Of a DNA stretch of 64,000 nt, positions 37,303 through 46,942 are shown in pieces. How positions within the stretch are numbered: position 1 is the first letter of the stretch; each line of letters starts with the position of its first letter. Source of the DNA: JAVBQJ01 sp031549115 (GTDB lineage Bacteria > Verrucomicrobiota > Lentisphaeria > Victivallales > Victivallaceae); assembly GCA_031549115.1 (NCBI GenBank), contig JAVBQJ010000031.1, positions 1 to 64,000 on the forward strand, read 5' to 3'. Under the pieces are notes generated by a model, which did no database searches, was not told the DNA's origin, and saw nothing but the letters and a program-made list of their open reading frames with translations. Both the position numbers and the translations under genes were made by a program.

Positions 37303-40300
37303 TACTTCACCTGTTCCAGCCGGATCAATTGATAATCCTTTGCCTTGATGTTCAATTCGCAGCCCATGGCTCCCGTCCGGCGGACCGCCGTTCCGTCCTG
37401 CAAAGAAAAATCCCACATCTCCCCTTCCCGGCCGGGCAGTGCCAAAGTGCCGTGATAATCCCGCGTCCCCAGATTGCCCGCCAGCGCCAGCATGGCGCCG
37501 TCCGGCTTGCGCCAGAGCGACACATACACCTGCGGCGCCTCCGGCTGCAACGCCACTTCGCCCTGCTGTTCGTAATAAGCCACAAAGGTACAATCGTCCA
37601 ACCCGAAGCCGTCCTGAAATGCGATGTAGCGGTTCAATTCGCCGATGTCGCAGTAAAACCCCCAGACCGCAACGCCATGCAGCTGCATCAGCGCAATCAC
37701 CGTCCGGGTGTCCCGGGTCAGCTCCGGCGAGGGTTCCTGGGAATTCTGGAACTTGACCAGAAAAACCGGGACGATGCCGAACTGGCGCCCGAACGTGGTT
37801 TTCAGCCGGCTCAACGGGATCAATTCGGTATAGTCCGAACTCACTTTGACGCCGATCACCCCGGTTCGCTGCTGGTACGGTTCGCCGTCCAACAGCATAG
37901 TCGCGAACGACGCGATCGGCGTGACGATCTGGCTGTAGTTGTGAAAAATGAAGTCGGCGTGGCCGCGCCGGTCCATCACGATCTCATAAATCGCCCGCCG
38001 CATCGCCCGGTCGGCAAAGATCGGCCAGATCGGATAGCGCTTGCCATCCCGCTCGTAACCGCTGCCGGTGACCGGATTGTCCAGCGCCATCACCGTCCCG
38101 AAATCGTAATAGAATCCGTCGAAGCCGAAACGCTCCACCGCCTGTACCGTACTCCAGAGGAAATAATCCCGCCAGCTCCGGGAGCACGGATTGGCGCCCC
38201 AGTGCAGTTCGCCGCGGGTCGATAGGGTCCAGGTGTCGCAATTCAGCGGATTTTTCCATTCCTGCTCGAAAAAACGGAATTCCGGCGAACTGCCGCCGAT
38301 CCCGTTGCTGGTGGCATACGCCAGCGCGCGAAAGCCGGGGGTGGCCTGCTGCCCGGTGACGAAGCGGAGCGCCCGGTCATCGTCTTTGGTCGGATACGGA
38401 ATCCCGCCATACCGGTGGTATTCGATACCGGTCGTATAACCGGTGCTGAATTGCCGTTGCCGCGTCGTCGATACGCTGCTGGCGAAGTGGTACGACGTCC
38501 AGTCCGGCGGCAGCGGTTTGGCCGGCGTGGCCTGCATGCCGAAGGTATAGGTGAAGCGCTCCGCCAGCGGCAGCGGCGCTTCGACCATGTTGATTTGCAG
38601 CTCGACGGCATCCGCCTCCGGACGCAGCTCGACGACCCGTTCGCGCGATTCCGGCAGATAATTCTGATCCGATTCGGCGAACCAGGCAATGCCGCGCAGA
38701 TCGTCGCCGACCCATAACTGCGGCATGAACGCATCGGCGTAAACGCCGTCGATTTCGGTATTCATATCGATCACCAGCCACTTCTGGTAGGGGCCGGCAA
38801 ACGGCAATTTATAACGGGCGATCTCCCGGCGCACCGGCAGATGCCAGCGCATCGCCGTGATTGCGGTATTGCCCGGATGCCGCGGCACGACCGTCAGATC
38901 GTAACGGATCATCCCGTCGAATTCAAGCGTACCGTCCAGGGTTGCGGCAATGTCGGTATTGCCGTAATCGGCTTGCCAGCGCACCTCCGCCGGGGTTTGT
39001 TCCACCCAACGCATCGGCGAGGTCAACGGCACCGGTCCGGCGGCGGTCGCGAGCTCCAGCCGGGCCGGCGCCGCCAGCAGCGCCGTCCCGGAGGCGAAGA
39101 CCTGCTCCGGGAAGCCCTCGCTGTTGAAGCGATACTCCTGTGTCAGCGTCCGGACCGTCCGAGCATGAACCGCAATCGGTGTCCAGGGCGGCAGCAGCTT
39201 CCGGTTGACGCCGAGCGCCGCCTCGAATCCGATCCAGGGCGCCTGGTAGAAGCATTGGAACGGGATATCGCGCTCCTCGGAGCGTCCCGCTGCTTCCAAT
39301 CGCAACCGCAGGGTATAATCCAACCCGGTCAACGATTCCATGCTGAAGCCGATCGAGCCGGAATTGACGTGGGCGGCAAGCGTGCGGAACTCTTCGGCAA
39401 TCACCGTTTCGCGTTCATCCAGGATCTGCGCCTGCAAGGCAAAACCGGTATCCAGCGGATAATTGACCTCCCAATTCACGCTCATTTCCCGGTCGGCCGA
39501 GTAGAATTTCAATGACGCCGCCAGGGTATCGCGCAGCTGGAAGTGAAAGAGCTGACGGAATCCGGTGCTGTTTTCCACCAGGACGGCATACCGGCCCATT
39601 CCCGGCAGCGGCAGCCGCAGCGGCGCATCGCCGGGATACTCTTGATCCACAATGACTTTCCCCGGAGTCACGGTCACTTTTTTCAATTCCGTCTCCAGAA
39701 ACGTCAAGTCCTGCGGCAATTTTTTCAAATAGACCCGGATATGCTGTTCCGGGGCGGAATTGAGCGGGGACAATACCAGCGTTTGCGTTTTCTGATCGAC
39801 CTCCGCTGATTGGCAGCCACCGGGCGCGGCGGCAAAATCCAGCTCCCAGAATGCCGATGTGTCCCCGTACGCCATCGTCAGCGCCGGGTTGGCGAAATTC
39901 TTCGGGTCGAGAAAATTACGGCCGACATTGAAGCGCCAGCGCGTTCCCGGCTCCGGCGGATCGACATTCAGATCGGCATAGGGAATCGCCACGACGGCGC
40001 TCCAGCTGTCGAGAGAGGTTTCCACCCGGATTGTGGCATGGCCGGGCAGCGGATGCGAATTCCGGAGCCACAGACTTTGCCCGTAGATGTTGAAGGCGAG
40101 CTGGTACACCGGTCCCGAACCGTCCGGCTGCGGCGTCAGCAGAATTTCCGCCGACGGCGCCTGCCACAACTCCTCCGGCGTGGCGGGATGGGGATAATCA
40201 CCGGGTTCGATCGGCGAAGTCAGACGCAACAGCAGCGCCTCCGGCGAATACGCCATCCGCACCTCGGTAGAGCGGGCGCTCAGTTCCATGCTCGGAATCT

Positions 40301-41126
40301 CGAGAAAGCCGGAGAAGCCGGAGAATTCCCGCCATTCCGGAGCGTCAGCCGTATTCGGAACCGTCCCGGTCACGGGTCCGGCGACGAGGCGCGGAATGTA
40401 GGCTTCGGCGCGGCCTTCTCCGGGCGGCAGCATGGACAGATAGAGATTTTCGATCTCGCCATCGGTCAACACCCGATTGTAAATTTTCAGTTCATCGTAG
40501 TCGGTGGTACCGGAGCTGCTCTGCAAAGCAAGCCTGGTGCCGGTATCGGTCGGAAGATTCTCCGCCGGCAGCTCCACCCTGCCGGCGGGGCTGCCGTCGA
40601 TGAACAACCCGAGCTGTCCGCCGCCATAGGTGAACGCGACGAAATACCAGCGGTTGCGTTCCCAGCGGTCCAGCGCATGGACAAGCTGCGCAACGTGTTT
40701 TTCTTTGCCGACGAAGGTCATCAGCGTCGGACCGGGCATTTTGAACAGTTGGATCCGGTCGCCCTCCGCACCGATCTGCGCGGCGGCGAAGATCCAGTTG
40801 TATTCCGGCGTGCTGCCCGCCGGTTCCCAATCCACCGCCCGCATCCAGAAGGCCACCGTCCCCTGCGTCAAAGCGATATTATGAGCCTGTTCAAAGTACA
40901 CCCCGGCGCCTTCGCTCATCCGGACCGCCTGCCCGGCTACGCCGGGAACGAAGGTGAGCGTCCCGCGCGTTCCCGCTTCCGCCAGTTGGGAACCGGCGGC
41001 CTTGTTCGCACGCAACACCCCGTCGAAATGGGCATGAAACAACACCGGATCCGGCTCCGCCGCTGCCGTCGCCGCCATGGTCAATCCGCAGACCGTCCCG
41101 ATAATCGATTGGAACACTTTTTTCAT
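37302..41126 (-). CDS. Large secreted LamG + GH123-like protein (1274 aa), cassette D
   Basis: Start at ATG 41126 (MKKVFQSIIGTVCGLTMAAT, a signal peptide), one base after the pilin stop. Residues ~30-240 form a LamG/concanavalin-like domain (GTVAFWMRAVDWEP, RWYFVAFTYGGGQLGLFIDG, YDELKIYNRVLTDGEIENLY). Residues ~270-450 are CBM9-like. Then come beta-rich domains with the PWTPI segment also found in the protein at 6289-10008. The C-terminal barrel has GFDGFYYDFGTVMALDNP and GHADFIFHNYSQ, followed by a beta tail. Asp residues in the YYDFG strand are candidate catalytic groups. It likely binds and cuts the target polysaccharide outside the cytoplasm. Confidence 0.75.
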   Translation of the reverse strand: MKKVFQSIIGTVCGLTMAATAAAEPDPVLFHAHFDGVLRANKAAGSQLAEAGTRGTLTFVPGVAGQAVRMSEGAGVYFEQAHNIALTQGTVAFWMRAVDWEPAGSTPEYNWIFAAAQIGAEGDRIQLFKMPGPTLMTFVGKEKHVAQLVHALDRWERNRWYFVAFTYGGGQLGLFIDGSPAGRVELPAENLPTDTGTRLALQSSSGTTDYDELKIYNRVLTDGEIENLYLSMLPPGEGRAEAYIPRLVAGPVTGTVPNTADAPEWREFSGFSGFLEIPSMELSARSTEVRMAYSPEALLLRLTSPIEPGDYPHPATPEELWQAPSAEILLTPQPDGSGPVYQLAFNIYGQSLWLRNSHPLPGHATIRVETSLDSWSAVVAIPYADLNVDPPEPGTRWRFNVGRNFLDPKNFANPALTMAYGDTSAFWELDFAAAPGGCQSAEVDQKTQTLVLSPLNSAPEQHIRVYLKKLPQDLTFLETELKKVTVTPGKVIVDQEYPGDAPLRLPLPGMGRYAVLVENSTGFRQLFHFQLRDTLAASLKFYSADREMSVNWEVNYPLDTGFALQAQILDERETVIAEEFRTLAAHVNSGSIGFSMESLTGLDYTLRLRLEAAGRSEERDIPFQCFYQAPWIGFEAALGVNRKLLPPWTPIAVHARTVRTLTQEYRFNSEGFPEQVFASGTALLAAPARLELATAAGPVPLTSPMRWVEQTPAEVRWQADYGNTDIAATLDGTLEFDGMIRYDLTVVPRHPGNTAITAMRWHLPVRREIARYKLPFAGPYQKWLVIDMNTEIDGVYADAFMPQLWVGDDLRGIAWFAESDQNYLPESRERVVELRPEADAVELQINMVEAPLPLAERFTYTFGMQATPAKPLPPDWTSYHFASSVSTTRQRQFSTGYTTGIEYHRYGGIPYPTKDDDRALRFVTGQQATPGFRALAYATSNGIGGSSPEFRFFEQEWKNPLNCDTWTLSTRGELHWGANPCSRSWRDYFLWSTVQAVERFGFDGFYYDFGTVMALDNPVTGSGYERDGKRYPIWPIFADRAMRRAIYEIVMDRRGHADFIFHNYSQIVTPIASFATMLLDGEPYQQRTGVIGVKVSSDYTELIPLSRLKTTFGRQFGIVPVFLVKFQNSQEPSPELTRDTRTVIALMQLHGVAVWGFYCDIGELNRYIAFQDGFGLDDCTFVAYYEQQGEVALQPEAPQVYVSLWRKPDGAMLALAGNLGTRDYHGTLALPGREGEMWDFSLQDGTAVRRTGAMGCELNIKAKDYQLIRLEQVK

Positions 41127-41127
41127 G

Positions 41128-41868
41128 CTATTGCCCCAGCCAGAACTCTTTCGCCGCCGCGGAGTTGGTGTCCATCGGCCGCCCTTTATCATTGGAATTG
41201 CCTTTCTCCCTGGTCACGTGCCCATCGGCCCACAGCGCGGTGAACTGATTGCCGTGCCGGTAACTGTAGCAGTGCGACAAATCGCGGATATACAATCCGG
41301 TCACCGTTCCATACGTCCAACTGTAGACATAGGAGTGTCCTTTCACGTCGGTCGCGGCAATTGCCGCCGACGGCTTGGCAATGCCGGTGCGCAGCTTCCA
41401 GGTACTTTCCGCCCAGCCGGCGGTAAAGTACAAATCCGAGTTCAAGCCGAGCATCGGGAGCGACTCCACCGAATCGCGTATCCCCCACGCGTAGTCGGCC
41501 GCGACACCGGCGACATCCTCGGTATTGTCGGCGAGCGCATCCGGACACCCCAACGGATGGGGACGGTTTTTGCCGCCGTTGGTTATGCCGCCGATACCGG
41601 CGCCGGGAAACATATACGTGCCGATGCTGCCGTCCGACCAGGACCAGCGGACGAAGTTGTCATCCGCGGCGGGAGACAGCCATCCGTTCCAATCGTTGCT
41701 GTACATCACGTCGCCGAGACCGATCTGCTTGGCGTTCGATACGCATTTGATGGCCCGCGCCGCCGCTCTGGCTTTGCTCAGCGCCGGCAATAACATGCTG
41801 GCCAAAATAGCGATGATCGCGATCACGACCAGGAGCTCAATCAATGTAAAATTTATTCTTCGTTTCAT
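41128..41868 (-). CDS. Pseudopilin-like protein (DUF1559/H-X9-DG type), cassette D
   Basis: 246 residues starting MKRRIN-FTLIELLVVIAI, then LPALSKARAAARAIKC, ending with YRHGNQFTALWADGHVTREK. GGAGG lies upstream of the ATG. The stop is TAG, and the next gene (secreted LamG protein) starts one base later. This tight link between a pilin and a large exported hydrolase also occurs in cassettes A and E. The -1 residue is Asn. Confidence 0.92.
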   Translation of the reverse strand: MKRRINFTLIELLVVIAIIAILASMLLPALSKARAAARAIKCVSNAKQIGLGDVMYSNDWNGWLSPAADDNFVRWSWSDGSIGTYMFPGAGIGGITNGGKNRPHPLGCPDALADNTEDVAGVAADYAWGIRDSVESLPMLGLNSDLYFTAGWAESTWKLRTGIAKPSAAIAATDVKGHSYVYSWTYGTVTGLYIRDLSHCYSYRHGNQFTALWADGHVTREKGNSNDKGRPMDTNSAAAKEFWLGQ

Positions 41869-41892
41869 CGTTCCAACCTCCCTGTTTATTTG

Positions 41893-43815
41893 TTAAAAGG
41901 CGCTTTCATTTATTTTTCCGGAACCGTTTCCCGGGATGATTTCAAACAATACCGCCTCCGAATCCTCCTCCAGAGGCAAGCGCCAGCCGGTGCCGTCCGG
42001 TACCGGCGCGATGTTTCCGGGTTCCCGGCCCGGCCGGTATGCCGTCACCCGCGGACACGTGCCGCGCAACTCCGGCAACCGGACCAGCACCGCCCTCCCC
42101 CGGCCGAAACCGGACAAGCGGGAAACCGCGGCGACCAGAATCGCCCCCGCCGGGCTCCGGTAAATGTTGCCCGCGGTTTCCGGCGGCAGCTCCAGCGGAT
42201 CCGGGTCGAATACCCAGCGCCGTCCCCGCATCCGCTCCAGCAACAGGCGGTAGCGGTCGAAAAGCGGCTGGAATTCCAGCGCCGCCGGATAGCCGGTAAA
42301 TCCGGCGCCATACACCAGGCAGTTGCGGAACATCCCCTCCAGCTTCCGCTCATCGGTGCTGTACATCAGAAAAAACATGGCCTTGCCGCCGATGCTGTAG
42401 TAACTGAATTGATCGCAAAGCCAGTCGCTGCCCTCCGCGACGAATGCGTCGACGTATTGCAGCACCGCACCGGAAAACACCCCGTTGCCGATCAATACCT
42501 TGTCCTCGCCGATCCGGCGGCGCAACGCGCTCAGGTGTTGGTGATAGTTGCGTCCGGTCAGGTATGCCGGTTGGTTCCGATGCGCGCTGACCCCGTCGAA
42601 ATGCGCGAGATCGATCAGGTTGTAACACATCTGGTCGACGAAAAAACCGTCGGTATGCCGGAAACGTTCGACCAGTTGCGGCAGCATCCGGGTCATTTCC
42701 CGCCCGAAGCTCAATGACGGATCGGAGTTGACCCGCACCACATCGTAGTGCGGACATGCCATCGGCCCATTCACCGGAGTCCGAACGACGGCATCGGCGA
42801 AGCGCCCGTACGCCAGCGCGGTATCGCAGTCCCCGGTGACCTGCAGATACGGCATCACCCGGATGCCGCGCGCATGCAGCAGCGCTATCGTCTCCTCGAT
42901 TGCGGCGGGAGTCACCGGCACCGGATCGCGGCCTTTGACATGGCCGGACGGCCACGCGCCGTCCGCTTTCGGCAGATAATCGCCGTAAGCCGGAAAGAAT
43001 TCGTGCAGTTCATACCAGGTGACGCCGAGCGCTTTCATCGCGTCCGCTTCCGGCCCGGTGGTGTGGAACGAGCCGGACAATTGTCCGCCCCACAGCTCCC
43101 GCGCCGCCGCCGTCGCCGGTTCGAAATAATTCCGGTGGCGCTCGAAAAACCAGCCGAGCACCGGGCGCCAGCCATCGGCGGCGCCGGTCAGCAGCAGCGA
43201 AGCCCGCGCCGTCATGCCCGCCTGCAATGCCAGATCGTGAAACTTGCCGCCGAAATATTCGCAACGTGAGCCGAAGCAGAAACTGAAGCGCGGCGCGTCG
43301 AAATCCAGCGGCATCGCCAACGCAATCCCCGGCATGCTGCCGCGCTTCGTCCACGCCGCCACCGGCAGAGTGATGCCGGTGACGTCGCCGTACTCGAATT
43401 CCCCGTACGGATACTTGCAAACCGGCTGCGGCATCCGTTCGCGCGCGGTCCAGAATTCCATCTGGTCGAAATTCGCCGGAGCGGCCAGCTCATACCGAAT
43501 TCGCACGGAGCGGAAATCGGCGGCTTCCACCGTCAACTCCGCCAGCCAGGCGATTTCGACGGCTCCGACCGTGTATCGTTCCGTCAGGCGAAATGGGCCG
43601 AAAGACTTGTACAGCCGCAGCACATTGCCCTCGGCGCACATATCCACGGCGTCCGGGACATTCCGGATGGAATCATCCCACTCGTCACAGATCGAAATCC
43701 GCCCCCAACGAATATTCCGCTGGAGCTCCCACCCCGGATTGCCGTCGCGTTTGCCGATCCGCAGCGTCAGTCCGGGAACCTCCAGTTGGTAATGATCCGT
43801 ATCTTCGCGCAGCAT
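41893..43815 (-). CDS. TIM-barrel glycosidase-like protein of unassigned family
   Basis: 640 residues, no signal peptide. N-terminal beta-rich half (to ~residue 235), then a barrel with ALGVTWYELHEFFPAYGDYL, HARGIRVMPYLQVTGDCDTA, FRHTDGFFVDQMCYNLIDLA and a C-terminal beta-sandwich. D in GFFVDQMC is a candidate nucleophile by analogy with retaining alpha-glycosidase barrels (GH31/GH36/DUF6259-like). AAGGAG precedes the ATG; the gene lies 22 nt after the GntR regulator and 24 nt before the pilin. The family is not recognised with certainty. Confidence 0.65.
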   Translation of the reverse strand: MLREDTDHYQLEVPGLTLRIGKRDGNPGWELQRNIRWGRISICDEWDDSIRNVPDAVDMCAEGNVLRLYKSFGPFRLTERYTVGAVEIAWLAELTVEAADFRSVRIRYELAAPANFDQMEFWTARERMPQPVCKYPYGEFEYGDVTGITLPVAAWTKRGSMPGIALAMPLDFDAPRFSFCFGSRCEYFGGKFHDLALQAGMTARASLLLTGAADGWRPVLGWFFERHRNYFEPATAAARELWGGQLSGSFHTTGPEADAMKALGVTWYELHEFFPAYGDYLPKADGAWPSGHVKGRDPVPVTPAAIEETIALLHARGIRVMPYLQVTGDCDTALAYGRFADAVVRTPVNGPMACPHYDVVRVNSDPSLSFGREMTRMLPQLVERFRHTDGFFVDQMCYNLIDLAHFDGVSAHRNQPAYLTGRNYHQHLSALRRRIGEDKVLIGNGVFSGAVLQYVDAFVAEGSDWLCDQFSYYSIGGKAMFFLMYSTDERKLEGMFRNCLVYGAGFTGYPAALEFQPLFDRYRLLLERMRGRRWVFDPDPLELPPETAGNIYRSPAGAILVAAVSRLSGFGRGRAVLVRLPELRGTCPRVTAYRPGREPGNIAPVPDGTGWRLPLEEDSEAVLFEIIPGNGSGKINESAF

Positions 43816-43837
43816 CGTGTCTCCTTTTCCTTTGGGA

Positions 43838-44944
43838 TCAACACCACGTCCGGACGGAGTCGCGAACGATCAACTCCGGCCGGATGGTCACATCGGTATC
43901 ATTGACCTCACCCAGCAGCATCTGCGCCGCCAACCGCGCCATTTTCTCCTCCTGAATCGAAACGGAGGTCAACCGCGGCGTGGTTTTGAGACACCACGGC
44001 GTATTGTAGCACCCGACCAGCGACAGATCCTCCGGCACCCGGAGCCCCATCTGCAGCAGCGGCAACTGCAGCTCGCTGACCCAGTAAGCATCCTGCAGCA
44101 TGCCGGCGCCGGTGGGGCGTTCCCGGGACGATTGAAAGTAACGCCGCAGCACTTCATCCACCGGAATTCCCTGCATCAGCTCCCGCGAAACATCGTCGGC
44201 GAAGACAACGCCGGAGCGGGCGCATTCGTCGCGCATGCCCGCCAGCATCAACGTCTGCGGCGACGGAAAATACTTGTCGCTTTCCCGCGGCTCGGGGTTG
44301 GCGAAAAAGGTGATCCGGCGGTGTCCGGCCCGAATCAGGTGCCGCGCCATCAGACTGCCGATTTCTTTGGGGTCGATCCGCACATATCTGGCGTTGGCAA
44401 ATTTCCGGGCATGTTGAAAATGCAGCACGAAAACCACCCGGCAATCTTTCCTTTGCAGCAACGGCCGCAGCGGCTGCAGCGGGATCAGACTGTCGGCGTC
44501 GATAATGACGCCATAGGGGCGGTCCCGCAGCACGCGTTCCATAATGCTGCGCATCAGCTTGATGTCGCATTGACGCCCTTCGCAGTAGTCCACCATGTTC
44601 AACCCGATCGGGTAGAGGTCGTGTTCGAGCAGTTTGCTGGTGATGATGCGGTTCATCGCCCCGAAAATATGACCGTGGGTCGGCATGAAAATACCGACAC
44701 CGGAATTGCCGCGTTCCTCCCGCGCGACACGCAGCAGGATAGTCCCGCGCCGGGGCTTTCGCGCCACCAGCCCGTCGCCGACCAGAAGCCGCATCGCCCG
44801 GGCCACCGTACGCCGGTTGACGCCGTTTTGAATCGCCAGTTCGCTGTCGGTGGGCAACTGCGTTCCGACCGGCCAATGGCGGTTCCGGATCTGCTGCCGA
44901 AGCGTATCGGCGAGTTGAATGTATTTTGACGTTTCGTTCGCCAT
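43838..44944 (-). CDS. GntR-family regulator with sugar-binding domain, cassette D
   Basis: 368 residues. Winged helix at ~5-75 (KYIQLADTLRQQIRNRHWPV, GTQLPTDSELAIQNGVNRRT), then a LacI-like effector domain (FMPTHGHIFGAMNRIITSKL, EDLSLVGCYNTPWCLKTTPR). ATG 44944 (or an in-frame ATG at 44959) follows the promoter 44975-45003. It lies between the DUF4838 gene and the glycosidase operon. The inverted-repeat element at 45038 and 46943 upstream of both promoters is its best candidate binding site. Confidence 0.9.
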   Translation of the reverse strand: MANETSKYIQLADTLRQQIRNRHWPVGTQLPTDSELAIQNGVNRRTVARAMRLLVGDGLVARKPRRGTILLRVAREERGNSGVGIFMPTHGHIFGAMNRIITSKLLEHDLYPIGLNMVDYCEGRQCDIKLMRSIMERVLRDRPYGVIIDADSLIPLQPLRPLLQRKDCRVVFVLHFQHARKFANARYVRIDPKEIGSLMARHLIRAGHRRITFFANPEPRESDKYFPSPQTLMLAGMRDECARSGVVFADDVSRELMQGIPVDEVLRRYFQSSRERPTGAGMLQDAYWVSELQLPLLQMGLRVPEDLSLVGCYNTPWCLKTTPRLTSVSIQEEKMARLAAQMLLGEVNDTDVTIRPELIVRDSVRTWC

Positions 44945-44974
44945 CGATCGTATTCCCATCCATGCATTTATTAC

Positions 44975-45003
44975 ATTATAGCGTATTCCCGGAAAAAAAG
45001 CAA
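44975..45003 (-). promoter_or_regulatory. Internal promoter of the cassette D regulator/operon
   Basis: Minus strand: TTGCTT (44998-45003), 17-bp spacer, TATAAT (44975-44980). The segment TACGCTATAAT is shared with the DUF4838 promoter. Confidence 0.8.
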
Positions 45004-45037
45004 TACATGCCCGCCGGCCCCCGGCGTTATTCCGATA

Positions 45038-45057
45038 TAGTGCGCAATTAGTGCGCA
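45038..45057. promoter_or_regulatory. Putative GntR binding site upstream of regulator promoter
   Basis: TAGTGCGCAATTAGTGCGCA, two GTGCGCA half-sites, overlapping the DUF4838 stop codon and ending ~35 bp upstream of the -35 box. It shares 15 of 16 bases (TGC-G/A-CAATTAGTGCGC) with the site at 46943-46965. Confidence 0.65.
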
Positions 45058-46826
45058 TCCAACTCGGCCGCCCGCTGCCGCAATTCCGCGGCATGCGCGG
45101 CGAAATCCTGCCCCTCCCGGAAATACTCCATTCCGAGGCTGTCGATAAACCGGATGTAATCTTCAACATATTGACTCGCCGTGATTTCCGGCGGCAGCTG
45201 CAGCATCCGGCGAACGGCTTCGCGCTCCTCCGGCGCCCCGAGAAAACGTTCCACCAACACGCTCCGGTAGCCGGCCATCGCCCGCTCCAGCCGGGAAGTC
45301 CGGGGCATGCCGGCCCAGATATCGTGGATCCGCGCCAACGTATCGAGGCTCAACCAGTCGCGCGTATCCGCCCGGAAGCAGCCGAGGTGAACCCCGGCGG
45401 CGGCGCATTGCGTCTCCAGGAGGTCGAAATATGCACGCAGCTTCGGCGCCGCCTCGGCGCCATAGTAACCGGTGAGGAATTCATCCATCAGTTGCTGCTG
45501 ATCCAAAGCCGGATTCCACATCAGTTTGGCCGCCACCCAGGCGCGAAGAGCGGAAAAATCCGCCCCCGACTGGTAATCCCCCTGCAGGAAAAGCGAACTT
45601 ACACGGTTGGCGGCGTAAAAACGGATGTCGTCCGCCAGATGGGTCAGATTCGGCTGCGGCGCCAGATAATTGGAAAAATTGGCGGTATAGTGCCAGATGG
45701 CCAGCTCCGGGGCGATTCGCGCCCATTCCAGCAGATCATCGCGAAAAGCCGCATTGGCGTCGGAATTCATCGGCCGGCTGAAATCGCACTCGATGGAGCA
45801 GAGCCGGATGATGACGTTGTCGCGGGGCACCGACGTTTTCGGAGCCTTGCGGGTGTACTGATAGGCCAGGGTTTCGACCTGAACTTGGGGAAATTCCTTC
45901 GCTACCGCGTCGGCAACTTCGTTGACGGCGAGCAGCAGCGGCGCGGCATACGAGCCTTCGGCCTCGCTCAAATGGGCGCACTCCGGGCACGAGCAATAAC
46001 GCTGGGTGTCGTTTTGCGATACGGAAATGACGGTGGGGTCCGATGCCAGGCGCAGCTGCTGAAGCACTGCGCCGGCAAGCGCCTGGCGCAATTCCGGATT
46101 GGTAACGCACAATTGTCCGTAGATTTTCGGATCCGGATCGCGGACGCCGTTGAACATTTCGTACCACCCGGGATGCTCCGCGATATAGGCGCTTCGCGGC
46201 AGAAAAGGCTCAAAGGTATGGCAGAAGCCGATGATCTCATAATGACCGCCCAAATCCGGGCCGAAATCGTTGTGGTGGCCGTTGCTGCGCAGATGCGACG
46301 CAAATTCCGGATGCCGGATCACATCGTCATAAAAGACCGAACGGTTGACGATCTGCGGATGATGCCGCACATCCAGCTCCGGGAGTGTCAGGGGCAGCGC
46401 GCGGACCGGCACATCCGTTTCCGAACTCGTCCACCAGCGCACGCCGCAGCACTGTTCGAGAAATTCATAAACGGCATACAGGGTCCCGCGCGGGGCGCCG
46501 CCGGCCAGCACCAGATCGTCCCCGCTGCTTTTCAGCACGATGGCATCGGTGGGCAACGCCGCAAAGTCGCATCCGGCAATGGCCGAGGCGGCCGGAGAGT
46601 TGCCGATGAAAATCCCCTCCACCGCTCCGGCGCCGGCATTTTGCCGCACCGGCAGCAGAACTCCGGTTATCCGTTGCAGGTATTGCCGCAATTCTTCGGC
46701 GGCATGCGTCTCCAGCGGCGACGGTTTTTCCGGCAATACGATTACGGTTCGTTCGGTGATCGAAATGCCCTGAACTTGACCGGACCACAGCACCAGCAGT
46801 GCGATAAATCCCGCTATCCGTATCAT
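45048..46826 (-). CDS. Secreted DUF4838 protein (glucuronidase/hexosaminidase-like)
   Basis: 592 residues with a signal peptide (MIRIAGFIALLVLWSGQVQG). A small alpha/beta domain resembling the N-terminus of GH20/GH67 (HAAEELRQYLQRITGVLLPV, GGAPRGTLYAVYEFLEQCCG, then VRWW) leads into the DUF4838 barrel (FGPDLGGHYEIIGFCHTFEP; SVSQNDTQRYCSCPECA). The Cys cluster C-S-C-P-E-C could bind metal or form disulfides. Start: ATG 46826 has AGGAG at proper spacing; a TTG 9 nt upstream abuts that site. It is the first gene of cassette D, with its own promoter 46883-46911. Confidence 0.8.
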   Translation of the reverse strand: MIRIAGFIALLVLWSGQVQGISITERTVIVLPEKPSPLETHAAEELRQYLQRITGVLLPVRQNAGAGAVEGIFIGNSPAASAIAGCDFAALPTDAIVLKSSGDDLVLAGGAPRGTLYAVYEFLEQCCGVRWWTSSETDVPVRALPLTLPELDVRHHPQIVNRSVFYDDVIRHPEFASHLRSNGHHNDFGPDLGGHYEIIGFCHTFEPFLPRSAYIAEHPGWYEMFNGVRDPDPKIYGQLCVTNPELRQALAGAVLQQLRLASDPTVISVSQNDTQRYCSCPECAHLSEAEGSYAAPLLLAVNEVADAVAKEFPQVQVETLAYQYTRKAPKTSVPRDNVIIRLCSIECDFSRPMNSDANAAFRDDLLEWARIAPELAIWHYTANFSNYLAPQPNLTHLADDIRFYAANRVSSLFLQGDYQSGADFSALRAWVAAKLMWNPALDQQQLMDEFLTGYYGAEAAPKLRAYFDLLETQCAAAGVHLGCFRADTRDWLSLDTLARIHDIWAGMPRTSRLERAMAGYRSVLVERFLGAPEEREAVRRMLQLPPEITASQYVEDYIRFIDSLGMEYFREGQDFAAHAAELRQRAAELDAH

Positions 46827-46882
46827 GGTCTGCAACTCCTTTCGTGATTCCGTATTGTCGGATTGTATGCGTCACGATAGTG

Positions 46883-46911
46883 ATTATAGCGTAAAATTTC
46901 CGGAAAAGCAA
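46883..46911 (-). promoter_or_regulatory. Promoter of the DUF4838 gene
   Basis: Minus strand: TTGCTT (46906-46911), 17-bp spacer, TATAAT (46883-46888). Confidence 0.8.
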
Positions 46912-46942
46912 CCGCCCCTACTGGAAGAATACCACTTTCCGC

